Assembly: GCA_029959085.1 (NCBI GenBank)
Contig: JARWIR010000039.1
Span: 3,844,001 to 3,908,000 of the forward strand
DNA from: Nemophila menziesii
Taxonomy: Eukaryota; Streptophyta; Magnoliopsida; Boraginales; Hydrophyllaceae
Direction of reading: 5' to 3'
Length of the DNA stretch: 64,000 nucleotides
The notes below the pieces were generated by a model that searched no databases, had not been told where the DNA came from, and worked only from the letters and a program-made list of their open reading frames with translations. The translations under genes were made by a program, and so were the position numbers. The number at the start of each line of letters is the position of its first letter. The first letter of the stretch is position 1. This document shows positions 11,901-22,229 of the stretch, piece by piece.

Positions 11901-12300
11901 TCAAATTTACGCACAAAAGCTCAGAATCTGCAAATAATTAATTTCCAAGGGGAGGAAGTGCAATATGATCAATTAAGCCTAAAAGTATATCAAATAAGTT
12001 ATTTATTCACCTAAAAGGATGTCTCCAAAGGGCTAATAATTAGAACAAATAGGGAGACATCAATCCTCTTTCCTTAATCTCTTAGAATTAACTTGGTCTC
12101 TAATTAATTACCATATATCTTTAAAGCTTTACAATTAACAAACAATTAAACCCAATATGCTCTAAAAATAATAAATAATTAAATCAAGACACAAAATAGG
12201 AAAGTGTACTAAATCATGAGAAATTGACCTATAACCTAATAAATACACCTAAAATGATGTCTCCAACTAATATTAAATCATCGCAAATGGTGAGACATCA
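8995..12300 (-). repeat. 5' LTR of R1, interrupted
   Basis: Runs from TGGTGTCGCC to GAGACATCA in plus. It is the partner of 2032-3533 and is split by the solo R2-family LTR at 10298-12062. The TATA box is at 9940-9949. The LTR terminus is part of a 9-bp inverted repeat, 12255-12263 with 12292-12300. Confidence 0.9.
10298..12062 (-). mobile_element. Solo LTR of the R2 family
   Basis: TGGTGGGTCC ... GGAGACATCA in plus, without any internal region, flanked by ATCCT at 10293-10297 and 12063-12067. It lies inside the R1 5' LTR, whose two halves rejoin perfectly across it. A solo LTR arises when the two LTRs of a full insertion recombine. It has diverged moderately from the R2 LTRs. Confidence 0.95.
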
Positions 12301-12305
12301 ACACT

Positions 12306-12471
12306 TCACACTCAAATTAACATAAAATGCTCCAAATATATATAAATCCAATATTAGACTGTTGAACCAAAATATGACAAATAAAAGGGATAAATCCCAC
12401 CACTAAACACTAAACCCATATCAAATGATGTCTCAAGTATATATTAATTCATCACAAAAGGCGAGACATCA
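12306..12471 (-). repeat. Old R4-family LTR, right piece
   Basis: Ends ...GAGACATCA in plus. Read in sense it starts TGATGTCTCGCC, then TTTTGTGATGAATTAATATA, and matches both the R4 LTR at 28358 and the LTR stub at 29852-29877. It continues the block left of R1, so R1 jumped into an older R4-family LTR. Confidence 0.7.
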
Positions 12472-12485
12472 GGTAACTATTAACA

Positions 12486-12898
12486 TAAAACCTCGACTTA
12501 ATCCCCCATACAAGTAATCAAGTATGAGGAGTTCCATCTACCTGAACCCTCGACTGAAAAACCTATAACCGTTAACAAGGCCCCATTCATATAAAACCTC
12601 GATTCAACCCTCAAACAAGTGATTGGTTATAAAGAGCTCCGTCCGCATAATACCTCAACCACAAAACCCATAACTGTTAGCAAGGTCCTATTCATGTAAA
12701 ACCTCAATTCAATCCCTTAGACAAGTAATCATCGATAAAAGTTATATCAATGAGGAACCTCGTCCAAAAACCTCTAACCCATAATAAGGTCCCATTCATG
12801 TAAAACCTAAATTCACTCCCTCAAACATGTAATCGAGTATAACGACTTCCGTCCACATGAAACCTCCACCGAAAACCTATAACGTATAAAAAGGTCCT
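12486..12898. repeat. ~105-bp tandem array, left half
   Basis: The motif TAAAACCT recurs at 12486, 12592, 12697 and 12801 (periods 106, 105, 104). Each unit also carries a 'CAAGTAATC' or similar, a 'CCTCGACTGAAAAACC'-like run and an 'AAGGTCC..ATTCATG' end. Copies are clearly diverged. The fourth unit is cut by R3. The array resumes at 25979. Confidence 0.85.
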
Positions 12899-13470
12899 TG
12901 ATGACTCCTCTTTTGTTATATAGTAATCTATTTATGTGACATCTTTTTGGTATTTTGTTGGGCCTAAGTGATGAGTTTTTTCCCTAGTATTCAATAAATT
13001 GTACTTTTCTCTCTTATTATGGACATATTGCAATTTATATATATTTTGTGCATTAATTGTGTGTTAAGTGTGTAACTTGTAGGTACATTATTGACACAAG
13101 ATTCCAATATGATGAGAAGAAGTCAAAAAGTCAAGTCAAACCCCAAACCAAGGCATATAAGGCGATTGAAGTCATTTTTGGGAAGTAATAGCTTTTACCA
13201 GAAAAGCCTCGACGTCACATTGTTTCAGTAACCTCAATTAATTGGTCAGAGTTTTGTACTTAGTTCCTTTTGATTTTGATAGATCTTGAAGTCAGTGACG
13301 CGAAGTGATGGAAGTCAGATCGGAGTTGAGATGAAAAAGGTATAACATTTTGCTTCCACCATGACTCGAACCAATCCAACACTAGCTAAAAACAGGCCAG
13401 ACTATCTTTAACCTACCTAAGTGAGCCCATGGAGGCCCCAAACATTTTTAGCTAGTATGTAAACACCTTA
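12899..13470 (+). repeat. 5' LTR of R3, first part
   Basis: Starts TGATGACTCC and runs to the R2 insertion. From about 13286 ('CTTGAAGTCAGTGACGC') it matches the 3' LTR from 24789 on. The first ~390 bases here correspond to only ~90 bases in the 3' LTR, so the 3' copy has lost about 300 bases. Confidence 0.75.
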
Positions 13471-15254
13471 TGGTGGGTCCTGATGTGTTATTAAATTAAG
13501 TACGAAAATAGAGGAACCACTTAACCGCAAGTGTACGGTTGTCCCAAGTAATATATGATAATCAAGTTCGTTCTCAGGGACGGATTAGGTTCAACCCAAA
13601 TATTAATCAGATAGTAGAGATAATTGTTAAACAGAAAAGAAAAGATAATAATTTTTGTTTGGTTTTTGTAAAATAAAAGATGCAAATAAAGTAAAGACTA
13701 AATTAAATAAACAGAAAGGAAATAAAGCAAATAACGACTAACTTCAGATAAGAGAGATACTTGAGTCTCGCAAAGAATCCACCTAATTAATACAATCTAT
13801 GCTATGTTTAAGGGTAGAATTGGTATTAGTATACTAGTCGGGACTCTAATATCTCCTAGCCCCCTGTCGGGTGGACCTAGAAGCTATCCTAAAGTATCAT
13901 AAACACCTGTATGGTCGAATATGGCTTTTCGGATGATATGATTTTACCTCTTTGGCTATGTAACTAGTTAAGCCTGTCGGTCAATAACGGACATTACACG
14001 GGTATTACCTAGATCTGTATTCAAACCCCCCTGTCGGATGATCACTTCGCCACTAAAGTGAATAGCCCAAATACTAAAATCTATTTTCTAGTTGTACGGA
14101 AAAGAAATAGTGATTAAGAACAAAGTAATATCCAATATCTAAGACCTAATTCAATTTAAATCATAACAATCCCAAATTCAAAACAAAGATTCATTAATTA
14201 AGGTTCATCCTTTTATTGTGATTCTCAAGTATATAAAAGTTTAGCTCATGATAAATTTAAAGACTGAAACTAAATAGAAAGACATCATATTTAATTACAG
14301 AAAATAAATATATAACCTAAGGATTAGATGACTGTTGATGGAAGAACAGAATTCCTCCAGCTCTAGCTTCTCCTTTGCCTTCTTGCTCTGAAGTTGTTGA
14401 CTCTCTCTCTCTAAAGATGTATATATTAAATAAAATATGAGAGGTACTGAATTATGAGGTCTAAGGGGTGTATTTATAGGTGTTAGCAAGCCCTAGGTCG
14501 AATTACTTGGAGTGGAAGACAAGTCAAAGACTCTTAAATTCGTAGCTCTAAATTCTAGGAAAGGTAAGATTCTTCTGCTGATTTGATTTGGTCATATCTT
14601 TTTCAATACTTATCCGTTTGAGAAGTTCCAATATATGAAACTGCTTGTCTTGGAAAGAGCTTTCTATTGGTGCAGACCATTCCTCCAGAATCCATGCCAA
14701 TCTTTACTTATGGAATTATCTTTAAAACGTGGCTGGAATTTCAGATTCACAAGGCAGCTTTATCTTTTCCTCCTTTGTATAAATCTTTCCTAAATCTTCT
14801 TATTTCCATGTAAATCTTCTTTCCTTTCATCTTTATCTTGACTTGGTCTCTAAGTAATTACCATTTATCTTTTAAAGCTTCACATTAAATAAATAATTAA
14901 ACCGCATATGCTTAAAAAGAATAAATCAATAAATCAAGAAATCAAAATAGGAAAGTGCACTCTAAAAATAGAAACTCGACTAGAAATCATTTCCTAACAC
15001 TCTAAAATACACTAAGACTTTATTCTCACTTCTTCTCCTTGGATTGGTCTTTCATGAAATTCAAGAACCAATTAACTTTGCATTAAAAATAGTCAAATTT
15101 ACGCACAAAAGCTCAGATTCCGCAAATAGTTAATTTCCAAGGGGAGAAAGTGTAATATGATCAATTAAGCCTAAAAGTCTATCAAACAAGTCATTTATTC
15201 ACCTAAAAGGATGTCTCCAAGGGGCTAATAGTTAGAACAAATAGGGAGACATCA
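13471..15254 (-). repeat. 3' LTR of R2
   Basis: TGGTGGGTCC ... GGAGACATCA in plus. TATA box at 14469-14478. It differs from the 5' LTR at roughly 20 positions by eye, including a (CT)n length change. The LTR terminus pairs with an inverted copy: ATGTCTCC 15211-15218 with GGAGACAT 15245-15252. Confidence 0.93.
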
Positions 15255-15290
15255 AGATTCCAAACTCAAACCTTTGTCGTCCCGACAAAG
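15255..15290 (-). promoter_or_regulatory. R2 polypurine tract and adjoining hairpin
   Basis: Polypurine tract 15255-15267 (sense GAGTTTGGAATCT). The perfect 8-bp hairpin has arms CTTTGTCG (15272-15279) and CGACAAAG (15283-15290) and loop TCC. Arm bases are the same as in R6 and differ from R1 and R5 by three compensating pairs. Confidence 0.8.
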
Positions 15291-16689
15291 TAAAATAAAA
15301 ATAAAACAAGGATCTTTTAGGTGAATGCAGAAGGTAGAATCTAGTAAATAATCCCAAAGCACAACTTAAAACAAATCTCATATAGTCTAATCTAGGAATT
15401 AATATACACATACACATATCATGCAAAATCAAACACAAAATAATATCAATCCAAAATTAATTTCACAATGCTAGAAGGTTACGCTTATTACTTATCTCAA
15501 GATGGTGGCTATAGGGTGTTCCTCGATCTTTACTTGCTTTGAACGCTCCACTCAGCATATTCTTTATTAACTCACTGTGCATCTAGGAATCACGAGGACT
15601 TTACGGTTTTAGCGTAGGCTGAATGACGGTATGGTATGTATATTTGGTAAATTTGAAGTGAGCTTTTGGCTCTCTCCTCACTTACCATCAACAAAACTGT
15701 CCAAGAGCTTGAGTTTACACTCGAATAACGTTCTCACTCAACCCAATTGACGCGCTTAATTAGCGTCCCCAAATTAACCCAATAAGCACTAAGGATGATT
15801 CACTTAAAAATTTCCACTTTGCCGGTCCGAATATAATTTCTTTTCAAATCATTCATTTTTCTTTTCTTTTGTATAGCCATGACTCTCTTTATGATGTTGA
15901 GATATCATGCTATTTTTTATAGTTATGCCTATTCATAACTTGAGCTCGAAGCTTCTTTTCCATTCATTATTACCCCGGCAAAGGGTTACAATATAATAAA
16001 CCTGTGAATCATCATCATGTATAGCACAAAGAATAATTGATAAGCTCAAAACTCCCAATCCCAATGTAAATTCCCATATGGTGGACCCACCACCCCAAAC
16101 TCAAGCTCAAGACAGAGTCTCAGGATCGTGATTCAAGTGCGGGTCATATGGTCATGCCTAACAATACTAAGGGATATTGGCTTATAATGTGGCGACAAAA
16201 GAAAGGCTTAAAGGCTAAAAATTTGGCTACGAAGGATACAATTAATTCAGGGATAGACGGCCAAAAAGGTTTCAAAGGGCTAACAAAGAACTGCCTCTAT
16301 CATCTTCCTATTTACACAACTTGCTTCTAGTTCATACCTAAGTGGGTTCTCTACTCATTTAGATCTCACGTTCTACAAACCAGCCATTATCCTTAAGCAC
16401 AAGTTTACTTCTTTTGCATTGTTCATTAATTTTTCCTATCAATTATCTCATGTTTGCATGCAATCAAAGTGCGTTTTACACTAACTCCTAAAGTCAACTA
16501 TTTTCTATCATAAATTTATAAAAAGAATGCTTGATGGGGGCATTTAAAATACTCTACAACTCTACAGTCAAAACATTCCTCAAACTAAAATTTAAAAAAC
16601 TGTAAAACACATAAAATTGGGATGAGGCAACGAACCCCACCCCAAACTCAAAAATGAGTCGTGTTCCCACGACTCGAAAAAGACTCAAT
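15291..16689 (-). other. R2 3' untranslated region
   Basis: No credible frame. Long-range stem arms CTTTGCCGG at 15817-15825 and CCGGCAAAG at 15975-15983, perfect 9 bp. Hairpin at 16656-16675 with perfect 8-bp arms GAGTCGTG and CACGACTC. Blocks in between match R1, R5 and R6 in order. Confidence 0.7.
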
Positions 16690-17030
16690 AAAGCAAATAA
16701 ACAAATAAAAAAAAATAAGAAAGGGATAGGAAAACGTATCTGAACCAGCACGAAGCTGGTTTCCATGGTTGCGTGTAGGTTGAGCTCCTTGTGTTGCGTA
16801 GGTGGCATGTTGAACATTGCTCACTCCACGTAATATGATTTGCATAAGCTCCAACTCTTTTGTGACTTTTTCCTATGGTTGTCAATCACCTCTTCATGAT
16901 TATCCTCCAAAGTTTCCATTCTTCCAACTACATCTTTCAACACCCAAAAGTAATACAAGCTTCTCCAACTTCTCTTTTCTCTTCATGGTATTCTTGACCT
17001 CCCAATCTTTGACATCTCAATGGACCCCAA
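16690..17030 (-). pseudogene. Envelope-like ORF remnant of R2
   Basis: Only the two ends of the gene survive. The C-terminal end (16690-16885) contains 'NVQHATY' like the 'IQHATYG' of R6 and ends in a leucine-rich stretch; the N-terminal end is recognisable by the start context around 17016-17040 (CCCCAAACTCAAAACTTCAAAT), shared with R6. About 350 codons between them are deleted. It cannot make the R6-type product. Confidence 0.6.
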
Positions 17031-17060
17031 ACTCAAAACTTCAAATAATCAAAAACTAGA

Positions 17061-17407
17061 GAGGAGTTTTGAAATTTGATGTTTTGAGGATTTGTAATGA
17101 AGTATAATGGAGTCATATGAGATGGGTAATGAATATGTAACAACTTGGGGAAGGTTTAATGAATATGATTGAATCTTTGATGAAGAGGTTTAAGGTTGAA
17201 GGAGAAGATTTCTTGATTTTCTTGAAGTATTGTGGTGTTAGATGTGTGTTTAGAATGAAATAGGAGGAAGGATTTGATGTTATTTGGTGTTGTAGTGGTC
17301 TTTGTGCAGGTATATAAGGGTTAAGGTCTGGAAAATTCGTTTTTGAAGAGGCTAGGGTTACTTCTTGATGAAGTAAGAAGTTTATAAGGCACAAACTCTT
17401 CAAACCG
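17061..17407 (-). other. R2 AT-rich spacer
   Basis: No frame that I believe. Composition and short runs resemble the spacers of R1, R5 and R6 upstream of the envelope-like start. Nothing else seen. Confidence 0.45.
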
Positions 17408-17670
17408 ACATAGCTGCGGTATACCGGAGGTATCGTGCGGTATACCGGACCCATCAGCTATATTTTTTTTTCTTTCTGCACAAAACCCGAGCTTCATACA
17501 CGTGTCACGGATTTTTCCACCTGCGGTATACCGGAGGTATGGCCCGGTATACCAGACCGCGCATCGAATTTTTTTTTTCTCATTTCTGTATAAATCCCGC
17601 GTCAATAACCGTGGCACGTGTTTTCTTCCTGCGGTATACCGGGGGTCTCTCGCGGTATACCGGACTTCGC
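17408..17670 (-). repeat. R2 array of GGTATACCGG palindromes
   Basis: Six GGTATACC-type motifs arranged as three pairs of about 80-100 bases, each pair followed by a T-rich run. The core CGGTATACCGG is nearly self-complementary. The segment 17438-17478 is almost base-for-base the same as 40310-40351 in R5, although the two elements belong to different LTR families. Confidence 0.75.
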
Positions 17671-17837
17671 GCCGAATTTTTCCCATTTGTTTCTTCTTTC
17701 GTTTCCTAGTACCCCAAACTCAATTCCTGCACCAATAACACACTACCTTTCTCATTTCTTTTAAAAGTAGACACTAAAACTCGATACTAACTTAGAATTA
17801 TACACTAGGAATTGAAAAACATAAAGCAATTTAAAAC

Positions 17838-17898
17838 ATGGGTTGTCTCCCAAGAAGCGCTTTTGTTTATTACGTCTTTAAGTTCGACGCGTTACCTT
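17838..17898 (-). other. Conserved post-ORF block of R2
   Basis: GGGTTGTCTCCCAAGAAGCG followed by a TTTGTTTATTACGTC-like run and GCGTTACCTT in plus. It lies about 150 bases past the ORF stop instead of directly after it as in R1 and R5. Confidence 0.65.
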
Positions 17899-18048
17899 CC
17901 ACGAAGATGGTATTGAGGCCCTTGCGGTTCTCCTCCGCTTAAATCCGCCTCTTCCTTGGAATGTAAGCTTAAGAACTCTCCCACCTCGAATGTTATTTAA
18001 TCGATCTTTGAAAGGGGGTGGGTAAGTACTTCGTTTCGCCTTTTTATT

Positions 18049-19218
18049 TTAACGACGAAACTCATTTTCCCCCACACAATAGTAGATGACCGTTTTCCAC
18101 GGTATAAGCTCACGTTTATTCCTCGTTTCAATATCACAATCCTCTTTAAAATGTGGTGGGTAGGTGCTCCTCCTTGCCGCTTTACTCTCGCGGTGTGGCA
18201 CCTTGCTTGTATAGCACATGTCTGAACTTTGTGGTGGTGGAGGTGATTCGAATTTCTCAGCTCTATTCTCTTTCATGATTCGGGGTAGAGATGGTAATTG
18301 GTGAACTTTTTGTGGTGGAGATTCAACTTCTGTTTTAGCATGAACCTTGAATTCTTCAATTGATTCTCCAACCACTTCAGATTCGTCTTCGCTGTCAACC
18401 CAATCTTCCACTATTACCTCGTCATGTTTTTGCTTTGTAATTTCTGTAACCTCGATCACCACCTCTTCTTGTTTGTGTTCTAAATCTTGATCATGCGCAT
18501 ACGTCATAGGAATAGCAATTTCTATGTTAACTTCTAGGAATTGCGTTGCTACTCCTTCTTCTACCATGCTAACAAGATTTTCAACCACATGGTGGTCTCC
18601 ATTTATAATCGGCACGGTGGTCGTATCACTATCACTAATATTGTCATTCAACATTTCCTCCTCAACTACTTCTTCCAGTTCATAAGATTTGCTACTGCTT
18701 TTGGCAAGTTGGGAAGCCAGATCATCTAGCATCTGTTTTATTCTTTCAAGTCTAGCATTGCTTTCCTCGTCTCTTGCCTTTTGCTCTTGATCTCTTCCCA
18801 TGATTTTCTCTTCGTCACAGCATTCGAATGTGGGGTCTTCATAAGACTTGCTTTTGCTCTCGGCAAAGTCATGAGAATTATATCTGGAACCCCTTTCTAG
18901 CAACCGTTCTCTTTTTGCACTACGTTCCTCGCTCCCGCGTTGGTATTTAGCAATTGTTTCATTCAAATAGGCAAGAGTTATTTGTGGAGGTTTTTGAATG
19001 CCCCATCTTTGATCTTGTTGATAGTGATAAGATGGTTGTTCTTGATGATAGTGATACGGCGATTGTTGTTGATTATTCTCGATCCATTGGTTGTTCCAAC
19101 CTTGCTCTTGCGGGTGTTGATAAGGTTGTTGGTAGAAGTTACTACCCCATTGCTGTTGTCCCGAAGAGTCTTCCCAATAATCATATGGATCGGGATCTAG
19201 GTAATGTCCTCTATACAT
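18049..19218 (-). CDS. Gag-core-less gag-derived protein of R2
   Basis: Open frame of 389 codons starting about 145 bases after the primer site. Residues 1-75 are rich in Q, Y, P and H (repeated 'HYHQEQ', 'HYQQDQ'). About 95-185 is charged and probably a coiled coil ('RLERIKQMLDDLASQLAKS'). About 185-300 is acidic, including 'VEDWVDSEDESE', which resembles 'IVEDWVEE' in the R5 gag linker. The end, 'VIYYCVGENEFRR', resembles the integrase C-terminal 'LKIYHGGED' of R6. I see no Gag core domain, zinc knuckle or protease aspartate. It looks like the linker between Gag core and protease kept alone, with the integrase tail. Function unknown; an RNA- or particle-associated role is only a guess. The first ATG of the frame was taken as start. 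Confidence 0.75.
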   Translation of the reverse strand: MYRGHYLDPDPYDYWEDSSGQQQWGSNFYQQPYQHPQEQGWNNQWIENNQQQSPYHYHQEQPSYHYQQDQRWGIQKPPQITLAYLNETIAKYQRGSEERSAKRERLLERGSRYNSHDFAESKSKSYEDPTFECCDEEKIMGRDQEQKARDEESNARLERIKQMLDDLASQLAKSSSKSYELEEVVEEEMLNDNISDSDTTTVPIINGDHHVVENLVSMVEEGVATQFLEVNIEIAIPMTYAHDQDLEHKQEEVVIEVTEITKQKHDEVIVEDWVDSEDESEVVGESIEEFKVHAKTEVESPPQKVHQLPSLPRIMKENRAEKFESPPPPQSSDMCYTSKVPHRESKAARRSTYPPHFKEDCDIETRNKRELIPWKTVIYYCVGENEFRR

Positions 19219-19363
19219 CTTTCAATAAAATCTCTTGATCATTACCTAAATAAAGAACCTGTAAAAACAAAACAAAACAAAGACAAGCGTAAAACTGCAA
19301 AAATAAAAATAAATAAACAATTAAAACTACTTAAAGATTAAACACCGGGGTCACACGCTGCAA

Positions 19364-19381
19364 TCCCCGGCAGCGGCGCCA
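19364..19381 (-). other. R2 primer-binding site (tRNA-Asp)
   Basis: The same 18 bases as in R1 and R5, TGGCGCCGCTGCCGGGGA in sense, just inside the 5' LTR. Confidence 0.9.
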
Positions 19382-19387
19382 AAAACT

Positions 19388-21175
19388 TGGTGGGTCCTGA
19401 TGTGTTATTAAATTAAGTACGAAAATAGAGGAACCACTTAACCGCAAGTGTACGGTTGTCCCAAGTAATATATGATAATCAAGTTCGTTCTCAGGGACGG
19501 ATTAGGTTCAACCCAAATATTAATCAGATAGTAGAGATAATTGTTAAACATAAAAGAAAAGATAATAATTTTTGTTTGGTTTTTGTAAAATAAAAGATGC
19601 AAATAAAGTAAAGACTAAATTAAATAAACAAAAAGGAAATAAAGCAAATAACGACTAACTTCAGATAAGAGAGATACTTGAGTCTCGCAAAGAATCCACC
19701 TAATTAATACAATCTATGCTATGTTTAAGGGTAGAATTGGTATTAGTATACTAGTCGGGACTCTAATATCTCCTAGCCCCCTGTCGGGTAGACCTAGAAG
19801 CTATCCTAAAGTATCATAAACACCTGTATGGTCAAATATGTCTTTTCGGATGATATGATTTTACCTCTTTGGCTATGTAACTAGTTAAGCCTGTCGGTCA
19901 ATAACGGACATTACACGGGTATTACCTAGATCTGTATTCAAACCCCCCTGTCGGATGATCACTTCGCCACTAAAGTGAATAGCCCAAATACTAAAATCTA
20001 TTTCTAGTTGTACAGAAAAGAAATAGTGATTAAGAACAAAGTAATATCCAATATCTAAGACCTAATTCAATTTAAATCATAACAATCCCAAATTCAAAAC
20101 AAAGATTCATTAATTAAGGTTCATCCTTTTATTGCGATTCTCAAGTATATAAAAGTTTAGCTCATGATAAATTTAAAGACTGAAACTAAATAGAAAGACA
20201 TCATATTTAATTACAGAAAATAAATATATAACCTAAGGATTAGATGACTGTTGACGGAAGAACAGATCTCCTGCAGCTCTAGCTTCTCCTTTGCCTTCTT
20301 GCTCTGAAGTGGTTGACTCTCTCTCTCTCTCTCTAAAGATGTATATATTAAATAAAATATGAGAGGTACTGAATTATGAGGTCTAAGGGGTGTATTTATA
20401 GGTGTTAGCAAGCCCTAGGTCGAATTACTTGGAGTGGAAGACAAGTCAAAGACTCTTAAATTCGTAGCTCTAAATTCTAGGAAAGGTAAGATTCTTTTGC
20501 TGATTTGATTTGGTCATATCTTTTTCAATACTTATCCGTTTGAGAAGTTACAATATATGAAACTGCTTGTCTTGGAAAGAGCTTTCTATTGGTGCAGACC
20601 ATTCGTCCAGAATCCTTGCCAATCTTTACTTATGGAATTATCTTTAAAACGTGGCTGGAATTTCAGATTCACAAGGCAGCTTTATCTTTTCCTCCTTTGT
20701 ATAAATCTTTCCTAAATCTTCTTATTTCCATGTAAATCTTCTTTCCTTTCATATTTATCTTGACTTGGTCTCTAAGTAATTACCATTTATCTTTTAAAGC
20801 TTCACATTAAATAAATAATTAAACCGCATATGCTTAAAAAGAATAAATCAATATATCAAGAAATCAAAATAGGAAAGTGCACTCTAAAAATAGAAACTCG
20901 ACTAGAAATCATTTCCTAACACTCTAAAATACACTAAGACTTTATTCTCACTTCTTCTCCTTGGATTGGTCTTTCATGAAATTCAGAACCAATTAACTTT
21001 GCATTAAAAATAGTCAAATTTACGCACAAAAGCTCGGATTCCGCAAATAGTTAATTTCCAAGGGGAGAAAGTGTAATATGATCAATTAAGCCTAAAAGTC
21101 TATCAAACAAGTCATTTATTCACCTAAAAGGATGTATCCAAGGGGCTAATAATTAGAACAAATAGGGAGACATCA
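19388..21175 (-). repeat. 5' LTR of R2
   Basis: TGGTGGGTCC ... GGGAGACATCA in plus; TATA box at 20391-20400. Contains the U5 motif CCGCAAGTGTACGGTTGTCC shared by several families of the window. Confidence 0.93.
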
Positions 21176-21180
21176 CCTTA

Positions 21181-22157
21181 GCAGCTCCAAAGTCAACAGG
21201 CTCATCATTTTATAAATTTTAACGCATGGAGATGAGCAGAGAGAAGAAGGAGAAAGGTTTTTTCCACAAAACCCAATAATTCTTCACCATCCATCCATAA
21301 TTTCATTCAAATTCATAAAGTAACTTTTGTTTATTTTTTATTTAAACATGATTCTTGGATTAATGTTGTTTATTTAATTATGAACTAAAACCCTCATTGT
21401 TTGAGGCTTGTGACTATATGAAACTATGTTAGCTTTTTAATGCGTTATTGAATTTGGGATTTACATTTAATTGAAGTGTGTAATTATATTTCCATTGACT
21501 ATATGTTTGAAATAATACTATTCATACTTTGTCCAAATAGTGAATAGCTCAAGTGATTAGTCTATCGCTCGGGAAAGGGGGTTTAATTTTAGATATAGCA
21601 TATAGATGTCTAGTGTGTGGTATTGATCCGGGTGGGCTTGCCTAGCTAGATAGCCAATAGGCTTAGAATTAATCACCAATCATTTCCTAGGACCCCCTTA
21701 CCCATGACCCCTAGTAGTGTTGTGGTTGCTTTCTAAGCTACCCGGGAGGGAGTTAGAGAGACTTTTGAATCCAGGCTAATGAGAAATTAGCATTTCATCC
21801 TTATTCACAGAAACGTTAAATTAGCTACTTAGGGGATTATTCGCAATACTCACGCAAGCTTTCTCATCCTATTTCTCCATCGTTTAATTTGTAATAATTT
21901 AAATTTCATTTTATTTCTTATTTCCAATTATCGAATTAGTTTATTAATCATCAAAAACCAGTTAATATTTAGTTTTACCTCCTTGCCATTTATACTTTTC
22001 AAACTCTACATTTTTATACTTTGGAAACACATCTATTTAACTCTGATTGTGGAGACGATATTCCCCTTCTACTTATTACATCATATTACTTGCCGATTCC
22101 CCCATACAATTCCGGGTATACCACTCCCTTATTTGATGTTGATTCAGTTACACATCA
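21181..22157 (+). repeat. 5' LTR of R3, second part
   Basis: Continues the LTR after the duplicated CCTTA of R2 and matches 24960-25957 in order. Ends near GTTGATTCAGTTACACA(TCA). Directly after it come a G-rich run and 'TTATTCATGAAAACCTCG', which resembles a piece of the 105-bp array monomer rather than a primer site. Confidence 0.75.
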
Positions 22158-22229
22158 AGCGAGGGGGTGGACAACCTTATTCATGAAAACCTCGATTTCG
22201 TGATTCTGAAAGAGAAGACACCACAACCT

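Larger units (their letters stand above)
2032..12300 (-). mobile_element. R1: non-autonomous Athila-type Ty3/gypsy element
   Basis: Complete element on the minus strand. LTRs lie at 2032-3533 (3') and 8995-12300 (5', enlarged by a nested solo LTR). The 5-bp duplication ACACT is present at 2027-2031 and 12301-12305. The primer site at 8971-8988 matches the 3' end of tRNA-Asp. Inside are a broken gag-derived frame, an envelope-like remnant and a long 3' UTR. Protease, reverse transcriptase, RNase H and integrase core are absent, so it depended on another element for movement. It carries a SINE in gag and a solo R2-family LTR in its 5' LTR, so it is older than both. Confidence 0.93.
13471..21175 (-). 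mobile_element. R2: complete non-autonomous Athila-type element
   Basis: LTRs 13471-15254 (3') and 19388-21175 (5'), with a 5-bp duplication CCTTA at 13466-13470 and 21176-21180. Primer site 19364-19381, polypurine tract 15255-15267. It encodes one gag-derived protein of 389 residues without a Gag core, protease or polymerase. A short envelope-like remnant and the usual 3' UTR follow. Two further members of the family lie in this window (1-1400 and 10298-12062), so the family has been active although it codes for so little. Confidence 0.95.

Noticed and set aside
17321..17738. Arginine- and tyrosine-rich ORFs on both strands
   Set aside because: They are readings of the GGTATACC palindrome array.
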